Positions 14,625-22,199 of a stretch of DNA of 25,337 bases are shown one piece after another (positions within the stretch are counted from its first letter, which is position 1; each line of letters starts with the position of its first letter). Source of the DNA: Candidatus Saccharimonadota bacterium. Lineage in GTDB: Bacteria; Patescibacteriota; Saccharimonadia; Saccharimonadales; JACDFO01. Below the pieces are notes generated by a model. The model had not been told where the DNA came from. It made no database searches and was given only the letters and a program-made list of their open reading frames with translations. Location of the stretch: contig JACDFO010000007.1 of NCBI GenBank assembly GCA_013815785.1, positions 1 to 25,337 on the forward strand, written 5' to 3'. Position numbers and translations under genes: made by a program.

Positions 14625-15749
14625 CTACCGGTTCTCTTTAAGAACCTCTTGGTAGACTTCTAGGGTTTGTTCGGCCATTCGGCGCCAGGAATATTTCTTT
14701 GCTTGGACGTAGCCTTTTTGTATTAGGGATTGTCGTAACTTTTCGTCACTTAACACAGACGCAATCTTATCTGCCATATCTTGAGAGTTATTTGGGCCAA
14801 AGTATACAGCTGCGTCTCCATATACCTCTGGCAGGCAGGTTGCGTTGCTACTGACGACTGGGCAGCCATGGACCATAGCCTCAAGGCCTGGTAGGCCAAA
14901 CCCTTCTGACAGAGAAGGGAACACATACGCCTGAGCGTTCTCGTATAACCACTTAAGCTCCGCATCACTCACAAACCCCGTGAAAACTATATTCGCGCGG
15001 GCAGGGGACAGCTCTGCCAGCTTTTCTATCTGTTGGTAGTACAGTTCACGCTTCCCTGCTAATATTAACTTTAGTTCAGGTTGTGAAGTATGTAATATCT
15101 CAAAGCTTTTTATCAAAGTTTCTAAATTTTTATGAGGAAAGGCAGATCCGACATACAAAATGAATTTATCTAAATTTACAATTTCTGGCCGTTTAGCGTC
15201 AATTGCTAACGGTGGCTCACTCGCCTCTAGTGTCACAGTAATCTTGGTTGCTGTGCTCGGCTCGTATTTGGATACATCTTGCTTTACAAACTCGGTGGGT
15301 ACAATGACGCGCGAGGCCTTTTTAAGGCTTGCCTGGAGTAACCACCTATATCCGACCATACGAAGCTTATGCAGCCATTCGGGCAGCCTACCGGCCCGTG
15401 CGAACCACAGCATGGTCAAATCATGTGTAGTTGTCACGCGTGCACCTTGGAAAAACACTGGTTCTTGCGGAGTCATGCCAAAATGCACCAAATCCGGTTC
15501 AAGGTTTTTCAAATAGCGAGCAAATGTAAGTTGGTCTAACAAATTAAAGGAAAATTGTTTGTAGTCACAGATTAGTGTTTTAAAGTTGCCCGCTGTAGGC
15601 TGCCAGTCATCATTAGGTCGCACCAACACCGTATAGCGGTTCTTGGTATCTACTACTTGGAGGTGCTCTAATAGTCTATCCATATACTTCCCAGTACTGG
15701 ATGGTCTAATCCTAGCATCAATAACAATGTGTTTTATGTCTTTATCCAT
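14625..15749 (-). CDS. GT4-family glycosyltransferase
   Basis: This is a GT-B fold transferase that moves a sugar from a nucleotide donor to a growing glycan at the cytoplasmic side. The 374 residues include an N-terminal acceptor domain (residues 1-185), a donor domain starting at ILYVGSAFPHKNLETLIKSF (197-216), and the EX7E motif E282-GFGLPGL-E290 followed by GCPVVSSNATCLPEVYGDAA. Its ATG overlaps the stop of the RelE-like toxin by 8 nt (ATGGATAA), so it is translated from the end of the toxin-antitoxin transcript. Donor and acceptor sugars cannot be read from the sequence. Confidence 0.93.
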   Translation of the reverse strand: MDKDIKHIVIDARIRPSSTGKYMDRLLEHLQVVDTKNRYTVLVRPNDDWQPTAGNFKTLICDYKQFSFNLLDQLTFARYLKNLEPDLVHFGMTPQEPVFFQGARVTTTHDLTMLWFARAGRLPEWLHKLRMVGYRWLLQASLKKASRVIVPTEFVKQDVSKYEPSTATKITVTLEASEPPLAIDAKRPEIVNLDKFILYVGSAFPHKNLETLIKSFEILHTSQPELKLILAGKRELYYQQIEKLAELSPARANIVFTGFVSDAELKWLYENAQAYVFPSLSEGFGLPGLEAMVHGCPVVSSNATCLPEVYGDAAVYFGPNNSQDMADKIASVLSDEKLRQSLIQKGYVQAKKYSWRRMAEQTLEVYQEVLKENR

Positions 15750-16002
15750 ATAGCTGGCTGTGCGTTCCGATTAATTCAAACAAAATAAGTTGGTCATCTT
15801 TCTCAAGATATAATGCCCGCAGGTCCCCGCCAATGTTAATACTGTGTAAGCCGGCGTATTTTCCTTGCAGAACATGATGATGAAGCAGTTTTGCGTTAGG
15901 CTGATCAATGAACAATTCTAGTCTGCTCCAAAAACGTTTTTGTTCAGATGCGCGAAGCTTTTGAAACTGCTTACGAAAACGTTTGGAATACTTAAACTTC
16001 AT
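15742..16002 (-). CDS. RelE/YafQ-type mRNA interferase toxin
   Basis: This 86-residue basic protein begins MKFKYSKRFRKQFQKLRASE and ends INIGGDLRALYLEKDDQLIL followed by GTHSQLYG. These are hallmarks of the RelE/ParE superfamily, closest in feel to the YafQ/RelE type that cuts mRNA in the ribosome. The start at 16002 is preferred over the longer frame to 16074 because homologues begin at MKFKY and because it overlaps the antitoxin end by 11 nt. The conserved Arg, the C-terminal GTH and the terminal Tyr are present, so activity is plausible. Confidence 0.9.
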   Translation of the reverse strand: MKFKYSKRFRKQFQKLRASEQKRFWSRLELFIDQPNAKLLHHHVLQGKYAGLHSINIGGDLRALYLEKDDQLILFELIGTHSQLYG

Positions 16003-16276
16003 CTGATTCAAGCCAGCGCTGCATACCCTCAATGTCTTTGCTGTCAAACGCTGGCGAAACTTCACCTTGAGCAATTTCTGCTTCTACCTTTTCCAGGAGC
16101 TTCTCTAGGTGGGGGGTCATTCTTTCGGCGGGCAACTCCACCTTTTCGCCCCTAGTAAAGTTAAGAAGTTGAGCATGAATAACATAACTCAAAGGAACGC
16201 CCAGTTTCTTTGCACGTTTTTGGGCTTGTACTTTCAGTTTCGGGTCTACTTTGAAGTTAATAATCGCTGTTTTCAT
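15992..16276 (-). CDS. RelB/DinJ-type antitoxin
   Basis: This 94-residue antitoxin has an N-terminal ribbon-helix-helix region, MKTAIINFKVDPKLKVQAQK followed by RAKKLGVPLSYVIHAQLLNF, and an acidic C-terminus (HLEKLLEKVEAEIAQGEVSP) that would bind the toxin. The start at ATG 16276 is supported by the family N-terminus and by a -10 hexamer 7 nt upstream; the longer frame to 16333 would run upstream through the promoter. The gene is transcribed divergently from the O-antigen-ligase-type gene. Confidence 0.88.
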   Translation of the reverse strand: MKTAIINFKVDPKLKVQAQKRAKKLGVPLSYVIHAQLLNFTRGEKVELPAERMTPHLEKLLEKVEAEIAQGEVSPAFDSKDIEGMQRWLESDEV

Positions 16277-16283
16277 AACTAAA

Positions 16284-16311
16284 AGTATATACAAAGTATA
16301 TACAAAGTCAA
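16284..16311 (-). promoter_or_regulatory. Promoter and tandem operator of the RelBE-type module
   Basis: On the minus strand TTGACT (16306-16311), a 16-nt spacer and TATACT (16284-16289) form the promoter. It overlaps two 8-bp palindromes GTATATAC (16285-16292 and 16296-16303) that belong to an 11-bp tandem repeat. One-turn spacing fits cooperative binding of ribbon-helix-helix dimers, hence autorepression. Confidence 0.7.
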
Positions 16312-16328
16312 CACTCTCGCATTTAGGG

Positions 16329-16334
16329 TACAAT
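16329..16334 (+). promoter_or_regulatory. -10 hexamer TACAAT of the O-antigen-ligase-type gene
   Basis: TACAAT lies 6 nt before the GTG start at 16341. No consensus -35 is seen; the expected position coincides with the -35 of the opposing toxin-antitoxin promoter, so the two promoters may interfere. Confidence 0.45.
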
Positions 16335-16340
16335 TATACG

Positions 16341-17642
16341 GTGCAAAGACTTAAACAGCTACACCTATACGGCGTTTTAGCCTTGTTAGCCTATATGCCC
16401 TTTCATCTTTTCTTGAGCCGGTGGTTGAGCTTATACACTGGTGGATTAGGTATATGGGATGCCAGTAAGGACCTTATTACGTTAGCACTTTTGGGCATTT
16501 CTATTTTTATATCTTGGCAAACTGGCTTATATAAAAACAAAACCGTTCAAACGTTATTTTTACTGATAGCAGTCTATGGAATACTGCACCTCTTGTTCAT
16601 ATTATTTGATAACAACGACCAACACACACGCTCCTGGATAATCGCTACCTTATATAATGGTCGAATCCTTGCCTATTTATTCGTTGGATTGGTTGCGGGC
16701 TACGCGGTTAAAACGTTCCCAAAAGAAACGATTATTAAAATTATTCTGATTACGAGTACTATCACTTGCTTTTTTGCTCTTGTGCAGTATGCATTGCCAA
16801 AAGATCTGATGGAGCACTTTGGCTATAGTATTGAAAGAGGCGCTAAGCCATCTTTCTTTATTGATGATAAACTAGATTTTCCAAGGGTCATGTCGACAGT
16901 TCGCGACCCTAACTCGTACGGTGCATATTTAATATTGCCCATAGTTTTACTTTGGAATTTTATCTTACGTCGATCAGCATCACTAAAAAAACTGGTTCCG
17001 CTTTTGGTATTGCATGGGATTGCGCTATTTTTAACATTTTCTCGAGGTGCCTGGCTTGGAGTGTTAATCGCTGGCGGTTTCGTGACCGTGTACGTATATC
17101 GAAAAACACTAAGTAGTTTTTTGAAAAAAAATTACTTATTTTTGGCGATTCTTGCCGTAGGTTTATTAGTTGTTGGCTTTTCAGTGCGAAATACGTACGT
17201 ATTCAAAAATGTTATCTTACACAGCGACGAAAGCACAGTTATGGCTGACCCAAATGAGCTTCGGGTACAGCTGCAAGATAAAGCAGTTGAGGATATCGCG
17301 AATGATCCCGAGGGCCATGGGCCGGGTACGGCCGGCTTAGCATCAATAGGTAATCCGAATGGCACCTTTCTTACAGAAAACTACTACCTTCAGCTTGGAT
17401 ATGAAGTCGGTCTAATAGGGCTAGCTATATTTTTGACATTACTAGCGTTAGTGTATAAATCTGTTTCGGGGACAGAGGACAGTGACTTAAAGTTCGTGAT
17501 ACTCGCTACATTTTGGGCTTACGCTTTCATGGCACTGCTTATTCATTTATGGAGTAATGAGGCCGTGGCGGCACAGTGGTGGCTATTGGCTGGATTGGTA
17601 ATCGGCGCTTCAATCAGTAATACAAGCAAGAAAAAGACTTGA
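16341..17642 (+). CDS. O-antigen ligase / polymerase (Wzy/WaaL-type) membrane protein
   Basis: This polytopic membrane protein has 433 residues and about ten or more hydrophobic helices. It contains the O-antigen-ligase-like core: RVMSTVRDPNSYGAYLILP (about 182-200), FSRGAWLGVLIAGG (about 233-246), a large extracellular loop (HSDESTVMADPNELRVQLQD onward, with GHGPGTAGLA) and C-terminal helices. Such proteins join exported glycan to a carrier (ligase) or polymerise repeat units. Because an ABC exporter lies nearby, a ligase role is slightly favoured. GTG 16341 is chosen because it starts VQRLKQLHLYGVLALLAY directly before the first helix, just after a -10 site. An upstream extension to 16251 would cross the divergent antitoxin. 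Confidence 0.85.
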   Translation: MQRLKQLHLYGVLALLAYMPFHLFLSRWLSLYTGGLGIWDASKDLITLALLGISIFISWQTGLYKNKTVQTLFLLIAVYGILHLLFILFDNNDQHTRSWIIATLYNGRILAYLFVGLVAGYAVKTFPKETIIKIILITSTITCFFALVQYALPKDLMEHFGYSIERGAKPSFFIDDKLDFPRVMSTVRDPNSYGAYLILPIVLLWNFILRRSASLKKLVPLLVLHGIALFLTFSRGAWLGVLIAGGFVTVYVYRKTLSSFLKKNYLFLAILAVGLLVVGFSVRNTYVFKNVILHSDESTVMADPNELRVQLQDKAVEDIANDPEGHGPGTAGLASIGNPNGTFLTENYYLQLGYEVGLIGLAIFLTLLALVYKSVSGTEDSDLKFVILATFWAYAFMALLIHLWSNEAVAAQWWLLAGLVIGASISNTSKKKT

Positions 17643-17649
17643 GCCTTGC

Positions 17650-17674
17650 TATAATGCAGAATAAATAATAGGAG
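17650..17674 (+). promoter_or_regulatory. -10 TATAAT and Shine-Dalgarno AGGAG of the 68-residue gene
   Basis: TATAAT (17650-17655) is followed by a leader of roughly 18-25 nt containing AGGAG (17670-17674), 6 nt before ATG 17681. The -35 is not clear. This is a conventional leadered start, in contrast to the leaderless starts of its neighbours. Confidence 0.6.
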
Positions 17675-17680
17675 TTCAGA

Positions 17681-17887
17681 ATGAGTATCGAAAAGCCGGG
17701 TTCATTATCAGATTTTTCAGCGAGTTACGAGGGGGAAACAGAAGATATATTGAAGTCTTATGACGATCATCTAGCAGGCTACAGACTCTCTGTAGCCCAG
17801 AAACTAGGCGTAAGTGCAGTCGATTTACACGAGATGAGCCTGGACGTAATCGGCGAAAGATTAGAACAAACTAACGAAGCTGCTTAA
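17681..17887 (+). CDS. Small acidic protein of unknown function
   Basis: I do not recognise this 68-residue protein. It is acidic, soluble and probably helical from residue 18 on (EDILKSYDDHLAGYRLSVAQ, then AVDLHEMSLDVIGERLEQ). It has no signal peptide or cysteines. A consensus -10 and a good Shine-Dalgarno site support real expression. Its 3' end overlaps the convergent glycosyltransferase gene by 17 nt. It could be a small regulator or partner of the glycan machinery, but nothing in the sequence shows this. Confidence 0.65.
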   Translation: MSIEKPGSLSDFSASYEGETEDILKSYDDHLAGYRLSVAQKLGVSAVDLHEMSLDVIGERLEQTNEAA

Positions 17888-19016
17888 TTGAGCTCAGTAA
17901 TTTCTCGGCAACCACTTGCCAGTCGTAGTTCTTGAGCCTTTCATTGCCAAGCTTAATATACTTCTCACGTACTTCTATCGAATCAAGCATTGTGGTGATG
18001 GCCTCGGCAATGGCCCCGGGATTATCTTTGTCAAAGTATAGTGAAGCATTTTCGGCTACCTCATGGAAGACCGGTATGTCGCTAACTGCGGTTGGAACGC
18101 CGTAACTCATAGCTTCTAAGATAGGCATGCCAAAACCTTCGTAATGAGAAGGGACTACAAAGAGCTTTGTGTTTGTATATAATTCGGCACGCTGAACATC
18201 CGAAACATAACCAGCTAGAATTATTCCGTAGCCATTGCCTTGAAGATTCTTAATGTACGTAAGAGTTTCTTCCATATACCAACCCTGTCCTCCTGCTAGA
18301 ACAAGCTGGTGAGTATCTCGAATATTTTCAGAAAGCTGCTCGTATGCCTTTACTAAATTGATGACATTCTTACGGGGCTCAAGTGTGCTTACAAATAATA
18401 CGTAATCTTTTTTTATACCAAAACTGGAAGTACTGGTCTGTTTTGTATGAACTGGACTGGATGGTGGGATTGGCGTAATTACGAATTTATTATCGTCAGT
18501 CTGATAACGGTGCTTAATGGCTAGCTTTGTGGTTTCGGAAATAGTTATTACTAATTTTGCTGTACTGATAGATCGTGGAACAAAGCGACGCAAAAAGGAA
18601 CGGTTTTTTTCAGCGACGTACTGCGGCACGTCTTCAAAACACAAATCATGAACTGCAACGATTATGGGAATATTCGTAATACTCGGTAAGCTAACAAAAT
18701 TTGTAAACAGAGCAACGTCGCCACGTTGTTTAAAAAATAACTCGAGTGGCAGTTGAAATCCTAGCTTACGAGTAATCGAGAGGATTTTGCCTGGTACAAG
18801 CTTTGAGCGGACATAGCGAATATTCTGCGCGGTTGGGAGAGCGATTTTATCTTTCCTCCCCAAAAAGCTAAAGTAATGCCCGACGAGTTCAATTTCAGTA
18901 GGATAATTATCAGCTAAGGCCTGAACGAGGCCTTGGGTATAGTAGCCCACACCAGATTTATTTCCATTAACTAGCGGGTTCGCGTCAAACAATATTTTTA
19001 GTGGTTTATTTTTCAT
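17871..19016 (-). CDS. GT4-family glycosyltransferase
   Basis: This 381-residue GT-B transferase begins MKNKPLKILFDANPLVNGNK, with the N-terminal GVGYYTQGLVQAL glycine loop. A donor domain begins near FVSTLEPRKNVINLVKAYEQ, and the EX7E motif is E293-GFGMPIL-E301, followed by YGVPTAVSDIPVFHEV. It belongs to the same subgroup as many mannosyl- or rhamnosyltransferases, but donor specificity is not visible. The ATG at 19016 overlaps the end of the upstream glycosyltransferase gene by 11 nt, so the two are coupled. An in-frame TTG at 19028 is less likely. Confidence 0.93.
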   Translation of the reverse strand: MKNKPLKILFDANPLVNGNKSGVGYYTQGLVQALADNYPTEIELVGHYFSFLGRKDKIALPTAQNIRYVRSKLVPGKILSITRKLGFQLPLELFFKQRGDVALFTNFVSLPSITNIPIIVAVHDLCFEDVPQYVAEKNRSFLRRFVPRSISTAKLVITISETTKLAIKHRYQTDDNKFVITPIPPSSPVHTKQTSTSSFGIKKDYVLFVSTLEPRKNVINLVKAYEQLSENIRDTHQLVLAGGQGWYMEETLTYIKNLQGNGYGIILAGYVSDVQRAELYTNTKLFVVPSHYEGFGMPILEAMSYGVPTAVSDIPVFHEVAENASLYFDKDNPGAIAEAITTMLDSIEVREKYIKLGNERLKNYDWQVVAEKLLSSIKQLR

Positions 19017-20145
19017 AGAGCGGTACAAATTTATCTCTAACTATTTTCTCAAACACAAGACTAGACTCGTAAGTTTTTCGAGCGTTCTTGCCGTATTCTT
19101 CTCGAAGTGATTTGTTTGTGGCTAGCTTTTCCATGGCACCAGCTAATACTCCAGAGTCTTTTGCTTCAATGAGCAATCCGTTCTCTCCGTCCTTTACTAG
19201 CTCTGGATTACCGCCAACTGCACAGGCAATTATTGGCAAACCTAGCTTTGCAGCTTCGACGAGAGATATACTAAAGCCTTCGTGGTAACTTGGGTGGACA
19301 AAAACATCACAGGAAGCTAAGCGCTCCATAGTATCTTCTGGATAGCCCCAAAAAACAATATGCTTATTGTTTTCAGCTAGTCGCTTAAACTGTTCTTCGT
19401 CAGGCCCTTCACCAAACAGCCATAAGCGTACATTTGGTAATTTAGAACTGGTTGAATTGAATGCATGAATAAGTTCGGCAATGCCTTTGGTTGTAACTAA
19501 ACGGGATGTTGCCCCAAAAATTACAGCAGTTTTATCCACATCCTGACGCTTAGCCTTAGATATTTGTATAGAAGACACTCCCATGTGTATTACTAAGTGG
19601 TTGCTTGGTGCCGGCTCGCCCAAGCTTTCTTCAATAAGTTTTTTATCGCTTTTACTAGTTAAAATAACAATTTCAGCAAACCTGCTTAGAAAAAGGACAA
19701 CTTTTCCGACCGGATTCTTATACCAAATCTGATTATTCTGATAGATATATTTTAAGTCCGCATAATCGCTCCATACTACCTTTTTTCTGAGTAGTTTTGC
19801 TGACAATGTTGCGCCTATGAAATCATCACGACTCTGGGGATGCACAATATCGGGGGAAGATCTTATGATAAGTTGACAGTACCAAAAAAAAAGTAAGATT
19901 TGCCAAATAAGATAGATAGGTACCAGGATTATGTTCTTACCACTCCAATCCTGTCTACGCCACCACAACCCTTTAACGGTTGGTATGTTTTTCATCAATG
20001 CATACTCGAGCAACTTTGGCGAACGACTAACAATAAGAGCTTTGTGGCCATATTTCTGAAGTTCGGCCGCTATATCTACAGGCAATCGTTCTCCGCCGCC
20101 AAAGTCAAACGCGTAAGCATTACGAATCAGTAGTATTTTTTTCAC
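19006..20145 (-). CDS. GT4-family glycosyltransferase
   Basis: This 379-residue GT-B transferase starts VKKILLIRNAYAFDFGGGER (GTG 20145), with the Gly-rich acceptor loop GGGERLPVDIA. The donor domain contains GATSRLVTTKGIAELIHAF, LWLFGEGPDEEQFKRLA and the EX7E motif E289-GFSISLV-E297, followed by GLPIIACAVGGNPELVKDGE. The first 33 residues of the longer open frame (to 20244) overlap the divergent ABC permease gene and look non-coding. GTG 20145 sits 6 nt after TACAAT, supporting this shorter form. It is the first gene of a two-glycosyltransferase operon. Confidence 0.92.
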   Translation of the reverse strand: MKKILLIRNAYAFDFGGGERLPVDIAAELQKYGHKALIVSRSPKLLEYALMKNIPTVKGLWWRRQDWSGKNIILVPIYLIWQILLFFWYCQLIIRSSPDIVHPQSRDDFIGATLSAKLLRKKVVWSDYADLKYIYQNNQIWYKNPVGKVVLFLSRFAEIVILTSKSDKKLIEESLGEPAPSNHLVIHMGVSSIQISKAKRQDVDKTAVIFGATSRLVTTKGIAELIHAFNSTSSKLPNVRLWLFGEGPDEEQFKRLAENNKHIVFWGYPEDTMERLASCDVFVHPSYHEGFSISLVEAAKLGLPIIACAVGGNPELVKDGENGLLIEAKDSGVLAGAMEKLATNKSLREEYGKNARKTYESSLVFEKIVRDKFVPLYEK

Positions 20146-20151
20146 TGTAGT

Positions 20152-20194
20152 ATTGTATGTCTCTATGGGTATGAAGGGCAAATTCGTGTAAAAT
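20152..20194. promoter_or_regulatory. Divergent promoter pair for the GT4 operon and the ABC exporter
   Basis: On the minus strand TACAAT (20152-20157) is 6 nt from GTG 20145, with TTGCCC 18 nt further upstream as a possible -35. On the plus strand TAAAAT (20189-20194) is 7 nt from GTG 20202. The two starts are 56 nt apart, so glycan assembly and export genes share one control region. Confidence 0.5.
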
Positions 20195-20201
20195 ACTCCT
20201 A

Positions 20202-21017
20202 GTGAAACTTGTGAGAAAAATGCAAAAACGTTACCGCTATGCAATGATTCTGCTGAAGCAGCTTGTAATTACGGATTTTAAACTTCGCTATCAGGGTTCG
20301 GTACTCGGGTATGCGTGGTCTCTACTGCGCCCATTACTACTGTTTGTGATACTTTATCTAGTTTTTGTAAAAGGATTAAAAATTGGTGGAAGCATTCCAA
20401 ACTTCCCCATCTATCTCCTACTCGGAATCGTAATGTGGAACTTCTTTTCAGAAATGACGAGTCAAAGCCTTAGTTCAATCGTGAGTCGCGGTGATCTTAT
20501 ACGCAAGATACGAATTCCTCGTTGGATTATTGTTTTATCAAGCAGTATTTCTGCCCTAATCAATTTAGGACTTAACCTTCTGGTTGTATTGGTGTTCATG
20601 CTAATTACTCACGTTGATTTTATGAAAACCGGTATATTTTTCCCCATTATTCTTTTGGAAATATATATTTTTGCACTCGGCGTATCCTTATTTTTGGCAG
20701 CAGCCTTTGTAAAATATAGAGACGTAGAATATATCTGGGAAGTCATAACCCAAGCCTTCTTTTACCTGACACCCATTATATACCCGTTATCCGTGATAAC
20801 TGACCAGACTCTTCAAAAAATACTGTTACTTAATCCCATGGCCCAAGCTATGCAGGATGCTCGCAGTATATTAGTCACCAAAGAAACTATAACTATGGCT
20901 GAGGTTTACGGAACCGCTAATGCCAGACTTATTAGTTTGGCTATTGTGGTAACTTTCTTTCTCGTGGGACTAGTATATTTTAAGCGAAAAGCTAAATATT
21001 TTGCGGAGAACATATAG
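20202..21017 (+). CDS. ABC-2 type polysaccharide exporter, permease subunit (Wzm-like)
   Basis: This is the membrane half of an exporter for lipid-linked polysaccharide. The 271-residue protein has a cytoplasmic amphipathic N-terminus (LLKQLVITDFKLRYQGSVLG, the hallmark of Wzm/TagG permeases) and six hydrophobic segments at about 33-55, 65-80, 108-135, 146-172, 180-198 and 240-260. The motif PLLLFVILYLVFVKGLKIG fits the family. Its GTG start is 7 nt after a TAAAAT hexamer. An in-frame ATG at 20220 (Met7) is an alternative. The ATPase gene begins in the next base after its stop, so the two are coupled. Confidence 0.93.
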   Translation: MKLVRKMQKRYRYAMILLKQLVITDFKLRYQGSVLGYAWSLLRPLLLFVILYLVFVKGLKIGGSIPNFPIYLLLGIVMWNFFSEMTSQSLSSIVSRGDLIRKIRIPRWIIVLSSSISALINLGLNLLVVLVFMLITHVDFMKTGIFFPIILLEIYIFALGVSLFLAAAFVKYRDVEYIWEVITQAFFYLTPIIYPLSVITDQTLQKILLLNPMAQAMQDARSILVTKETITMAEVYGTANARLISLAIVVTFFLVGLVYFKRKAKYFAENI

Positions 21018-22199
21018 ATGCAAGATAATGTTGCGATAAAAGTCAGTAATGCCAGTAAATTGTTTAAGTTGCCACACGAAAGACATACATCTATCAAATC
21101 TGCAGTGCTTAATTTTTATAAACGAAAAAAAACCTACGAGCTCCAAAAGGCACTCAAGGGTATTAATTTAGAGATAAAGAAAGGCGAGTTCTTTGGAATT
21201 GTTGGTCGGAACGGTAGCGGCAAAAGTACTTTACTAAAGCTTTTGGCTGAAATTTATTCACCAGATACAGGTGCGATTCAGATCAATGGAAAATTGACTC
21301 CCTTTATTGAGCTTGGCGTAGGCTTTAATCCAGAGCTTACTGGTCGTGAGAATGTTTATTTAAACGGGGCACTGCTTGGATTCTCTCAAAAAGAGATGGA
21401 AGCGATGTATCAAGACATTGTAGATTTTGCAGAAATCGAAAGGTTCATGGATCAAAAACTCAAAAACTATTCCTCAGGAATGCAAGTACGTCTAGCATTT
21501 TCTATCGCTATACGAGCCCAATCAGATATTTTATTGATTGATGAAGTTCTTGCTGTTGGTGATGCTGCCTTCCAGCGTAAATGTTTTAGCTATTTCGAAG
21601 AACTCAAGAAAAACAAAAAAACTGTAGTTATTGTTTCCCATGACATGAATGCTATAGAGCGTTTTTGTACTCGCGCAGCCTTGATAAGCAAGGGCAATCT
21701 AGATTTTGTCGGATCCCCTGAACAAGTTTCAAAATTATATAAAAAACAAAACGCAAGCGATATAAAGCTATCCGACAACACGGATACTATTGACACTGGT
21801 GCAAAAATCACTAAACTATCGATTCTCGGGAGCCAAAAAAACGAATTTACTCTGAAGGAAATCATATGCCTGGAATTCAATATAACTACAGAAAAGCCGA
21901 TAAAAGTTGCTCCAGGCATAAATATTACCCGAGACGACGGACAGTTTATTGTTGGGCTAACATGTCATGCACAAGTAAAGCCGAAAATAACTGAAGCAGG
22001 TATAAATACAGTGTTTACAATATCGTTTCCTGCTCGTCAGTTTATCAGAGGAACATACTCTGTGGATGGGGTTGTATATGATAGTACCGACCCACAGCCT
22101 GTGTTCTACAAACCTTCTATGGCGTCTTTTACAATTACTGAAGACGAACAGAGTTGGGGCGTTTTCAACTTAGACTGTGAATGGAAAAGAAAAGACTAA
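21018..22199 (+). CDS. ABC polysaccharide exporter, ATPase subunit with C-terminal cargo domain (Wzt-like)
   Basis: This is the ATPase that drives export through the preceding permease. The 393 residues contain Walker A GRNGSGKST (63-71), the TagH/Wzt-type stretch LGVGFNPELTGRENVYLNGA (99-118), signature YSSGMQ (151-156), Walker B ILLIDE (171-176) and the switch His208 in VSHD. Residues about 255-390 form a separate beta-rich domain like the Wzt C-terminal carbohydrate-binding module, which in known systems recognises the finished, often terminally modified chain. GGAG about 9 nt before ATG could be its ribosome-binding site. It overlaps the convergent fucosyltransferase-like gene by 4 nt. 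Confidence 0.93.
   Translation: MQDNVAIKVSNASKLFKLPHERHTSIKSAVLNFYKRKKTYELQKALKGINLEIKKGEFFGIVGRNGSGKSTLLKLLAEIYSPDTGAIQINGKLTPFIELGVGFNPELTGRENVYLNGALLGFSQKEMEAMYQDIVDFAEIERFMDQKLKNYSSGMQVRLAFSIAIRAQSDILLIDEVLAVGDAAFQRKCFSYFEELKKNKKTVVIVSHDMNAIERFCTRAALISKGNLDFVGSPEQVSKLYKKQNASDIKLSDNTDTIDTGAKITKLSILGSQKNEFTLKEIICLEFNITTEKPIKVAPGINITRDDGQFIVGLTCHAQVKPKITEAGINTVFTISFPARQFIRGTYSVDGVVYDSTDPQPVFYKPSMASFTITEDEQSWGVFNLDCEWKRKD

Noticed and set aside
16251..16340. Longer N-terminus of the O-antigen-ligase-type protein
   Set aside because: These 30 codons overlap the divergent antitoxin gene and both promoters; the GTG at 16341 directly precedes the first membrane helix and follows a -10 hexamer.
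20146..20244. Longer N-terminus of the first GT4 protein of the minus-strand operon
   Set aside because: It would overlap the ABC permease start and the promoter region. The GT-B fold begins at VKKILLIRNAY, encoded from 20145.
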